A stretch of 64,000 nucleotides of DNA, taken from Liolophura sinensis. Taxonomy: Eukaryota > Mollusca > Polyplacophora > Chitonida > Chitonidae. Numbering within the stretch: position 1 is the first letter of the stretch; the number at the start of each line of letters is the position of its first letter. The translations under genes and the position numbers were made by a program. The stretch lies in the NCBI RefSeq assembly GCF_032854445.1, contig NC_088304.1, positions 23,857,513-23,921,512 of the forward strand. The letters run 5' to 3'. The notes under the pieces were generated by a model. That model saw only the letters and a program-made list of their open reading frames with translations, had not been told where the DNA came from and did no database searches. Positions 28,801 to 40,800 of this stretch are shown here, piece by piece.

Positions 28801-31800
28801 TTCAAAACCAATCCTAAGCCAAAATGTAAATACAGTTCACCTGTGACAGTAATAAGCCAGTTATTCCTAGCCACAGATATATTGTAAATTAACCTTCACC
28901 CTCTAAAGCAGTTTATAGAGGAATTTATGAAAACAATTATTACGAAAATGAGGATAAAATCACTCGTTTGTGTCACTAAAGATGCTAGCTTCCTAAAACT
29001 GTGTAAATTATTTCCCTTAACACCATATAGTTCTCTCAGAATCTTTCAAAATATTGGTTCTAGAGGTGATTGAAAGGTTGAGGAATTAGGGTAAAAGTAC
29101 ATCTGTCATGTCCGTGTTTAAGACAGCCTTGATGTGTCCTGGTGCATGTAGACCTGCACTGTGATACCTCTACATATTCTACCTGCAAACGTAAACATCT
29201 CAACAACAGGATATTACAAATCCACCATCAATGTGATTACAAATATGTACACTTGTGTATACGTACAGTGCTTATGATCATAAACAAACTAGTGTATGGG
29301 GGGGTAAGACATAGAATTTTGTCAATTCACAGGTGAAAAATCACAATTTAATGTGATAAGTTTATTAGTATGGTGATATCACGTTTGTTCCAACACAGCC
29401 AATTGTATTCTGATGTAAATAGCTCACATCTTATTACACTCACAACTGTACATCTGGTTCACAACAATATCATTCTTTAAGCTTTTCACATGTTTTGGAA
29501 GTTGTTGATGGCCTTATTCTGTGTAAGCTTATAAAGTTATACTATTTGTGAAGCCTGATTGACCCACAAGCCTCTCATCAATGAGTTCAACTTCAGTTCA
29601 TGCTGGCTTTCTCTCAAGCTGTACATGGGAAGGTCTGCCAACAACCTGCTGATGGTTGTGGATTTCCTTCAAGCTCTGCCAGGTTTCCTTCCACCATAAT
29701 GCTGGCCGCTGTTGTATAAGTGAAATATTCTTGAGTACGGCGTAAAGCACCACTCATATAAATAAATAAATTTGTGGTCCCAATATGTAATTTTAAGGAT
29801 TACTTGTCGCATTTTTCAATGTTTTTTATTTCACTGAAAGACTGAAAATGACGAACCCATCATGTGTAGTGTTGTTTCCAAAATCAAATTAAAAAAGTGC
29901 ATAATTCATACTTTCTTAATTAAAATGGTTGACAAATTAAAGTATACTGAATATGAGAGGTTTCAATAATACGACAAATAGTGGTTGTGAAGGGTTAATA
30001 TATATATATCTGTTGCAATAATATATAACAGACAATTCATATCTGTTACTGTGTCTACCATAGCTAGCTCGCACCAACAAAATATATGCCATTCAAGTGT
30101 CAGTGTGCAATATGTCTTCTATATAATGTATCTAAATGTAACAAACAGATCCAGAATCAAGTACACTTCATACAGGTAAAATCCTAATGTCAAGCTACTG
30201 TGTTTCACCTTATGTTTAACTTTTTCCAAATGACACATTTCTGTTGAATCTGACTGATTCATCCAACAAACAGGGACACTTTCTTTTTAACTTTCATTGA
30301 TTTCTTAGATCAGAAACAGCTTTGGCATCAGAAGTGTCATATTAAGGCCTTTCTATTTCTTTTTTTACATTTAAACTCCCCGTAAAAAATATCACATTAA
30401 AAGAAAAAACAACCAATATAACAGGAGGTTACATCAGGTGAAGGGGTAGAAAATGAAAAAGTAGCCAGTGATTTTTGTTCTTATGTGATTGGCAACTCAA
30501 TAAATCAATTTTAAAACTGAAATTCTTACAAGGCCAGGGGACAGGCCATGTTAAAGCAACCAGTAACACAATGTTGCATCAATCCTGTGACCTATGCGTA
30601 AGCAGTTGCGTTCTTGCATTGTGGAGATAGCTCACATCTGAATGATCAAAACTGATAACATGGCGATCGACGCTTTCAATTTTTTTGCATACTTTGAAAC
30701 TTTAAGTTTCATGCGGGATACATTATCAATGCACACGTGTATATACATTTGGTCTGGTGTCGTCTTTTCTATTAATAACCAGGTGAGAATGGAGTGACTT
30801 ACATTGGGGTGTCCATCTCTTAGCAGTTTGTGAAGGACGTGACAGAACTTCCAGCAGGTGATGGGGTTACCTTGTAAGGGAATCTTACTGACCACGCCCC
30901 AGAACATCCCCGCCCCACACTCTTGGTATGTCCCCAGGATCGTACCTGACATGCTCGTTAAGGAAACACTCACTTACCTAATAAGTTATACAATAAAGTA
31001 TGAGAAAAAAACTTTAACACAAATCATTTGCGAGAAATAGGAAATAATGCTCAGGTATGGCCTATGATGAAGATAGGGATAGAGCCGTCTGGACGTTTTT
31101 CCATATACTTGCACTGTAACTTTTCCACCTTTCCGCATGCTTGCAAGGTGTTTATTCAAGCACATTCTAAGGGCATTCATCTGTGCAGGCTGATAAAATT
31201 ATACTTTTTGTGAGGGCCATGAAATCTGCCAATCCCACCAATGTAGATTTGTCTCCAAAATCAAATGGAAAAAAAATACATAAATTGCTATGAAAGTTGC
31301 TCTTTCACGTGCAAAAAAGTTGAGGAATTGCTGTTGGATGCACAGATTTCACCTGCACAGCCAGGTCAATACACAAGTATAGTGTTACTCAAAAAAAATA
31401 CATATGTATTATGTGAAACTTATCATGAAATCTACTGCAATTCCATGTAAGGTTAATGCGCATGTCACATTAATTTACAGTAGAGAGCAAGGGATTTCCA
31501 TTCAACCTGCTGTCCAAGACTGGTAGTGAACCGAAACTGATTTTGTCCGCCCTACGGAAAAATTCACAGCAAATACATTGTATCATCTGGACTGTGATAC
31601 CCATACCTAAAGACGGAAAGCCCGGTTTACTTCGACCATAATGCTGGCGCCATCGTATAAGTGAAATATTCTGAAGTATGGCCTAAAACACCAATCAAAT
31701 AATTAAATAAAGCAGAAGGTTATTATATACTTAGGTCCAGAAGTAAAGTAAAGATTACAGAGAGATATTACAGTGTATTAAAGTGTTAATTTGCTCTATT

Positions 31801-34800
31801 GACTTCATTTTGGCATGTCCAAATTTATTGCTACATCAGCCCATTTCGCTTTACTGATTTTTGAAAAATATTTATTCACTCTTTAAATGCTCAAGAACAG
31901 TTCACTCATAAATGACGGCTTGGTGAGTGAGTGAGTGAGTGCTTGGGATGTAACGTCGTACTTAACAGTTTTTCAGTCATATGACGACGAGGGAATCCTT
32001 AGAGTGCATGTAATATGTGCATCCTTGTTGCAGGACAGATTTCCACCGCCCTTTTATCTGGTGCTGTTTCACTGAGATGACATACCGAAGGCAAGTAAGG
32101 CACCCCGCCTGAGCCATTATACTGATACAGGTTAACCAGTTGTTGCCCAATTGATGGCTTAGGGGTGGAGGAAGCTTGTGCTAGGAGTGAATGACCAACC
32201 TTTGCCAGGTAAATGATAAATTTTATGACCTGAAAGCCATAGCCAAAACAGCTAGTAAAAGCTGTTATCTAACAACCATCTCTCTGGTTATACTGCTACA
32301 ATATGACAAACGACAAATTTATTTATTTAATAGTTGTTTAACACCCCAACCAGAGTGCCAGACATAAACCAACGACCTTTGGCATGTCACTGGGAAACTT
32401 TCTCAAGTGTCACTTACAGATTGATATGCAAACCTCACACGTATTCATGTCTTATCTGTGGAAGGCACACGTAATCAACAAAAATAAATAAATAAATAAA
32501 CTGTCCAAATGGTCATATGAGCAAAGTTGACTCCTAAAGCTCCCACAAACATTGAGGTGGCGAGAATATACAAATTTACCGACAAATATCGGGTTTGAAA
32601 CTGCACCTTGTATGTCTCAGTGACTGAAAGCCAATCAAACCACCAACCCGTAGACCACATGCAGCTCCCTGATTTTGATGGTAGTGAACATATAGTTTCA
32701 GACAAAGGATACTGCGGGCATGTTTTTCCTTGACAGGGGACTCTGTGGAGTTGATAGCTTTGGTAATGGCCGTACTCTGTGGGAAGAAAAACAAAACATT
32801 GATGTGATCAGAGCTGGTGTACAAACAATTCAATCACTTATATGTACAAGTTAGTAATGATTTCAATGTACAAGTGTTTGATCATGATGACACAATTAAA
32901 AAAAAAAAAACAAGTGTGTATATAGTTACATGCAACACTGAATTTTCTTCATCAAATCAATATTTATTCAAATGTTGTCTTTTTTTAGCATATTTATGCT
33001 TGAGTAATATCACTGGTGGCGTTACAGTAAAATACTGGTTAGACAGCGAGAAATTATATTTTACAAGTGCCACAAAACATTGTTTGTAAAAGCAGCTTCT
33101 CATAAACAGGCAGACAGAATTTGCACAAAGTTCCTACTGCCTCCATGCATATACACCCAAACTCCTCAACCTTTTTGAACATGAAAGAGCAAACTTTCAA
33201 AGCAAACTATAAAATGATTTTTAGAGACAAAACTGTTGATAGGCCAATTTCAGGGCTTCACAAAAGTATAATTTTATCAGTCAACACAGAATAAGGCCTT
33301 CAGAATATATCTGAAAAAACACATTGCAAACATGCAAAAGATTGAAGAATTACAGTATTTACTTACTCATTTATTTATTTATTTATTTATTTGACTGCTG
33401 TTTAAAGCTATATTCAAGAATGTTTTACTTATATGGTGGCAGTATAAAGGTTTAATTATGGGTGGAGGGCACTGAATGCCATTCACTTTGGGCATCCCCT
33501 GCCGAGTTATAGCTGCAGCAGACGTAGCGCGAACTGGATTTGAACTTGCCACCATGCACACATAATGCGTGTATAGACACAATATAACTGGTCATGCCAG
33601 TAACCTCCAAATTCTCCTCATGGATACAGGTATATGTACATACTGTATAAGAGAACACTAGCTTTAGGACACAGGATACCGGTAAACATGGGCAAGAATA
33701 AAGATAACACTGTAATATTTAAAAGACAGCGAATGACAAAGGATTTATTTACCCTAAATGACCATAAATTTCGCCCATGACTAACTTGCTCATTTTTCCC
33801 CCATTCTGAGAGTTCAACTGATTTTAGAAAGGTGTTTTGAGGTTCAAGTGAAAAACTTTTTGTGGGCAAAATTTTAGGTCCTTTATGGTACCAGGCAGAT
33901 ACTGTGATATCTGTTTGAGCATACAGACGTGTCATATTTTAAATGAAAAAAAATGAAGCCATGCCACTCAATGAAACAAAAATCAGAGCAAGCATTCATT
34001 AAACTGTACATGGTATGTGAATTTCAATTTGCATCTTCTCGTCTGGGTGTGTTAATTCTGCTTTGCTAACCACAGATTCACAAAGCCTGGTCTGCTGGCC
34101 GCACTTCAAGCCGCACTGAGCCTCAGGTGGTATTTACATGTACATCAAAATCAAACAAATTAGTTTCAGGTCAAGTAATCAGGTCAACAGTAATCACCAC
34201 AAATTAGTTTTAGGTCATTTAATCAGGTCAACATTAATCACTACAGGTTACAACTAACTGAACAAGATTTCAAGCAATGCACCTGTTCTGAATTCAGCTG
34301 AGTTTAGTCAAAGCCTGGTGAACACATATGCTGCTTTTTTGTTTTTAACAAAGGATTTTAGCAAGATAGTAAAACCCTGTACAAATTATTAAAGGCAAGT
34401 TGATGGCAGAGAGGCCTCAACATCTGTGATAAATGAGATAATGCAAGTGTTATTTAATAACACATAAAATACATGTGCAGGCTACGCTGCTCGACCACTA
34501 TGAAGCCTTTGGGTTCAAAATGGGTTCAAAAAGTTACATTTCAAAAAGCAAGGTAATCTGGCTTGCCTTCTTAAATTATAACTACTGAGAAAATAAGTAA
34601 ATTTTCAGAAGCAAATAAAGGTGATCAAATATTACTTTTGGCATTGAAACTTTCATTCTATGCTCCCATCAGCACTCTTCAAACAAAAATCAAAACACTT
34701 CAGCAATTGCAGACCAACAGAAATCACAGAATTATTACGAAAAATAAGTAACTTTGAGATACACGAAACTTTTGCTCAAATACAACAAAGTAAGTTGCAG

Positions 34801-37800
34801 GCTATCAATTCCACTTTTTTGCGGAAGTTAGTAAGGAAATAATATTTTTCTGTCACTTCCTTGTTAGTGTAAAGTTATGTAATAAATCCACATCAAAACT
34901 GCGGAAGTTTAGCCTATATTCTGTTTACTCTTTTCACATCATTTCAACAAAATTTTTCGAGTTAAAAACAACTGTCTGTCAGATTTATTTACACAACCTA
35001 AACCTCAACCTCAAAATGCTATTTACCTGAAAAAGGCACTTTTAAGTTTGTTTGTAAGGTACATGCATATGTGAGATGATACCATACTGGAAAAATGGGT
35101 GAAATTTGAAATCATTTAATACTATAACCTGCAGTATACCTGGGGTGCAGGATAGATAATGATCAGCTACCCCCTGCTTACTAATCCGCAAACTTTTGCC
35201 CTTTTCCAAAACCCTAACTATAATATGACCATAAATCTGACACAACATTAGACTCAAATACTTTCTGCATGCACATACTCCATTATTTTTCTCTTCATCA
35301 TGTTTATCCACAGGTACATGTAGGATGGTTGTTCAGATTTTCCATGTGGATGGCTCAAAGTTACCGTAAGTCCCCATCTGGAGAGTTAAGTTAACTAATC
35401 ATGGTAGAGCCAGCAAAAATATGATAAGCAATCTAATAATGCTGTATATAGCCTCGAGTAATATATTTACCCATATAGCTTACTGTAGATGACATGTGTA
35501 CATATCCATCATACAGATCAACATGCAGGTGTATGGTGCGTCTATGTCATGTAGATATGGCTCCATTCTACCACAAGGTTTGTATCTAATTTAGTTAATA
35601 ACAATCACTGCACATCACCTCATTTGTCACACAAGTCCAATAATTACACATGTACATGTATATATGTATAAGTGTATATGTATTTAGACAGTTTCATCAG
35701 CCATGTGCGTGAATGGCGTTGGACATGTACATTGTACATGCTGTTTATATATCCACATGTAACTCAGGCTAGAATGTACATACATGTGACAAGCCTGGAA
35801 TAGCACACGACCATAAATGGAATAATACTGAAGCTTTCGGGGCCGATTTCACAAACACAATTTAAGACCTTGTCACGATGCTTATTATTTGGTAATGGAA
35901 TTTGAATTTTGGACACATTTGTCTTATTAAAAGGGAAACAGAATCGACACTGATTGGCTGACAGTGGAGACAGGCTAAATTTTGAAGTCTTGGAATGTAC
36001 CATGCCTAAAATTTGGCTTAGTCTGGACTTGCAAATCTATCACATCAGCAAATCAGAATCAAATTCTTCACCCCTTTAAGATAACATTGATCAAAATTTT
36101 CATTTTCAGAGCCTCCAAAATAAACTCTAAAATTGTATTTCAAGTTTTGACTTAAGTTTGGGAAACAAACTTTAAAAGCCCCACTCTGAATGTGTATAAA
36201 GAAATTATATAAAATGCAGCTCTAAATGATGCTGTCTGAGAGCCTTTGAGTCTTTGATCACATTGTATGAAAACTCAACTTTATACTGATAAACCTGAAA
36301 ATTTTGGATCAGTTTTATACGTGTTAATACATAATTGCTTAATACAGCTTAATTAGTTTGGGTACTCGACAGTTTTCCAGAACTAAAATGGCTGTAGATA
36401 TATGTATATATGTTTAGCGTGAGCTGCAGAACATGGGAAACTGCACTAAACACCATTTACAAATAACTTGCAAATAATATAATATTTTTTTTCAGTAATG
36501 TGGGTATATCTATTGAATTATATCATCAAACACTAAATCAGAATCCTATACAGTCGTGAACATATGAGCTACATACACTGTACATATGCATGTACCGCCT
36601 ATGATAGATGAATTACCCTAATTTATCTACCTTTTCGCATTTGACAGAGAGAGCACTTTCAATGCAACTCAGGCAGATTTTTAATTTGATTTTGGAGACA
36701 AAACTACATTGGTTAGATTGGCCAATTTCAGGGCTTCACAAAAAGTATAGTTTTACCAGTCTACACAGAATAATGCCTTCAGAAAATTGTCTGAATAACC
36801 ACCTTGCGAACATGCGAAAGGTTGAAGAATTACAGTAAATTAAAATACAATATTTAAGATGACAAGATGACAAAAAGTTTTATACATCTAATTTATCTTT
36901 TAAAAAAAAAAAGCACAATAACATGTTTGTTTGAAGACTCTAAATTTTGAAATAATCCGCGCTGTAATAATGCACGTTACTAATAAATAATACAGCTTTT
37001 TCTGTCTGGGCAAACGATGAGATCATAGATGACCGGTGTAAATATAATTTGCATGTACTCATCAGAAAGCCTGCTGAGTGATTATCTAAGTCAATAACCT
37101 AGATAATAAATTTTCATTATCGCTATGCTGACAAACATGATCATCTCACACTGTACACAACATCACTCTCCCTGAAAACCAATTAATTCATGCCTCTCTT
37201 TCTATGTAGAAATGTACCTGTACAGATGCATATTTATAAATCTAACTAATGACAAACTGACTTTGTTCGTCCTGTCCACTCAGTATTACGCGCAGATCCA
37301 GTGCCTGACAGCATGCGATAAAAATACAAGTACACATGTATAACTACTACACTTTGTACAAAATTAAATGTATATGCTTTCAAATGACTTCAAATGCTAC
37401 TTCTTCCAAAAAATTAAAATCACTAAAAGATTCCCTGAACATACATGTATCATCATTTTTTTCACAATTTAAGAATTCAGAAACAAATTCCTGGATCCAA
37501 TCCTGCTGTGAAAGAAGAGGTGGCCACATAACACAGAATGTTAAAGATATTATCAAAGATGGTCATGGGTTTCCCCGCACTCTTCCCAGTTTCCTCCCAC
37601 CATAATGCTAGCTGCCGTCATATAAGTGAAATATTTTTTTAAATACGGCATAAAACAGTAATCAAATAAATAAAATTATCAATGACTTCCTGAGTAAACT
37701 TTTGATTAACATGTAATGAACGCATTAAATACAACACGTATACACTGGCTATTATTTTCTGAACTATTAGTCTTAAAACAGCAGCCTAATCATGTTTTGT

Positions 37801-40800
37801 ATTGCAAAACAAACTCAGGGAACACATCGACAAGTGCACAGCCTTTCAGTTACCTTAACAGCAATGACAATGAAGAGTGAAATTTATCTATGCCAGGTCA
37901 GAATGATCCCATACCTTGTCTCTATGAAGTATAAATCTGAATAGTCCTTCAGGTGTTTATTTAACAAGCGCTGCAGGTCTTCTGCCATAACCGCTAGCAG
38001 TAGTAGTGTATCATTACATACAGGTATATCTAATCAATAAATAAATGCTTAATACAGACTTTAGTTGCCCTTGGCTTTACCTTTTACATAGAAACAGCAC
38101 TGAATTTACAGCTAGCGAAGAGAGATTATCTAATAGTACATCACGACAGCGAAATTTTTATACGTTTTTATATACCATCACACAGATGGCATAATTTCAG
38201 TAAACACAATCTGCATGAGCATACGTGTATTTTGTTTTTAAACCATACCCATTATAACTGAATACCGATTTATTCCAGTTGCTAACAGTTGCTGGCGGCT
38301 TAATATTATACTCAAGAATATTAAATCATTAATATATATGTGCTTCCTCTCCGGCCATAAGTGGGAAGGTCTACCAGCAACCTGTGGATGGTCATGGGTT
38401 CACCCGGTCTCTGCCCGGTTTCTTCTCACGATAATGCTGGCTGCAGTCGTATAAGTAAAATATGTATGGTGTCAATCACCAATCAAGTAAATAAATATAT
38501 TATATACATGTATCATGAAGGCAGCCAGGTTCACTGTTTGACGAAATCAAGTGGACTATGCAAAACCCAGCAGTTACCAGATAAAACACCTATTAACTTA
38601 CAGTTGCAGTCAAAACAGCCAGAGCTAGATTTGAACCTGTGCATATATAGACAAATGAACAAGACTGGCTTATTCAAGGAATCACACATGTTGTATATAC
38701 ATATTATATTTGAAAACATTTGTATGATAACCTGTTCCATGAGCAATTATCAGTGTCAAAGGCAAGCAGAATATTTATTTTTTGTTTGCTCTAAAAATAA
38801 TTTGTTATCTTTCACTAACTTCATGGAATGCTCATCTTAATAGGCATATTTTAAATGCATTGTTGGCTGAGCTTACACTTTTTTGTTTTGACTTGCCAAG
38901 CAAACCTTCTATTTAATCCCTTGCTTGTTTGTCTCTTATTATTTTTGTTGTTGTTGCTTAATATGTAATTTATCTCAAAACTTACATCATAAAGATATGA
39001 ACTGGTTCTTATAATTAGTAAATCTTTTCACACATAAAATACATGTATATAACGAAACTAAGGTTAGCAAAAATGTAAGTTACATTTACACTGACAGTAT
39101 AGCTTTATTTTTTTCTTAATTACTTTGAATTATTTTCAGCTGCATCATTAAAAAAACTCTAACCTCTTCCCATGGAGCAAAGAATATTTATTTATTTGAT
39201 TTTTGTTTCACACCGTACTCAAGAATATTTCACATATACGACCGCGGCCGGCATTATGGTGGGAGGAAACCGGGCAGAGCCTGTGGGAAACCCATGACCA
39301 TCCGTAGGTTGCTGTCAGACCTTACCACTTACGACCGGAAAGCCATCATGAGCTAGACTTGAACTCACAGTGACCACATTGGTGAGAGACTCCTGGGTCA
39401 TTACGCTGTTCTAGCGCGCTAACCAACTGAGCCAGCAAAAAATATATTAGTTTTTAATGTGGATCAAAAGTATGAATGTAGTACATGTGGTTTCAGAAAA
39501 GGCAAGATTTTCCAACATAGATTTATGCATGAAACCTTACAACAGTTCTAAAGTTTATTATTTATGATTTATTTCTTACTTGTTGAACTACGTGGACATG
39601 TAGCATATTTTTGACTAATGGATAAGTATTTCCTTAATTACATCCATCTAGATATTATTTCATTTATTAAACTATTCCATATGTCAGTAGTCTGTTGCAA
39701 TGCCCAGGGTATATGTGAAACACGGCATAGGCCTACATGTACTCTCGACTTCACAAATAAAAGACGGGATCAACATATCAGTATGTTTGTTAGCAACGAA
39801 CATAGTGGTTATGAGCCTAATTGGTTCAGGCCTGATAAGGTGGTGCTCTTGCAAACTAACATGTCTGAAAGACATGATTTTCTTGTAGGTTCTAACGGTG
39901 AGGAGATGTACGTATATTCAATCTAGCAACTGCCCTAAAATAACACCTTTTGCTGCGTTACTATTTCATAAAAATCCCGTCAAGAATTTAGCATTGGTAA
40001 ACTGCCATGGTATTCTCCCTGAAGTCCTAAAGTTTAGTATACGCTGAATAAACAAGTAAACTGCTTCTGCAAATGTCAAAACGAGCTTCAGTAAACCCTC
40101 TTTTAACAACAATCCAGCCAGTCAAAATTTTGAATAAAGAAGTGTCACTGACTTCCGCCATGTTTCATGTTTGAACCTCAGGCAAGGTACGTGCTGGCTC
40201 ATTAAAAGATAAACTGTTGACAAGGAAATCCAATGGCTAGAGTATCCTTATTTTTTAACATCTCCCAAAAAAGTAAAAAACAAACTAATTCCCAGTGAAA
40301 TGTACCGTTGGAAGAAATTTTCGAACACATACATTGCCGCCAGAATTTCGAACTCAAAACATAGCAGACATTGGTTTGACTTGCTTAATTTAAAGGTTTA
40401 GATGACTGGATTACTGTTGAACAAACATGTTGTAGGCGTGCTAGCTGGCTTTGACATATCTACACTTGGGATGACTTTGCATGACAAATAGACCAAATAA
40501 AAAAAACAGGTTCCTGTTGTAAAAGGTCAGTGAAATTTTCCACATGGAAGAAATAGGTAACCATCTAGGGCTCTAACTGAGTCTATGTATGTGTAGTCAG
40601 CTCCTTGTTCATGGGATTAGACATTCAACCAGTGTCTCCAGTACACCCATGTATTAGACAACTGAGTCAGACAGGGATTGACAAAATAATACTATAACCA
40701 TCCAAATCTAGGTCAAATTGTTGTGAACACAAATACTATTCTGTGCTGAAAGTAATCTTCTTCTTGCTTCAAATAAGTCTTAAACACACAAAATCTCTAA

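Larger units (their letters stand above)
16023..30802. other. HIP1 intron 3 (14.8 kb)
   Basis: A transposon-dense intron: mariner-type fragment, nine SINE-1 copies, four MITEs, 46-bp and 117-bp arrays, and the T-box and CRE clusters. 16985-17360 is GC-richer and different from its surroundings. 20480-21700, 22390-23560 and 28590-29470 show no further supported feature. Confidence 0.6.
30946..32712. other. HIP1 intron 2
   Basis: Contains MITE-A (31112-31332), a SINE-1 end (31618-31711) and a SINE-2 (31919-32215). The remainder is featureless AT-rich sequence. Confidence 0.6.
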
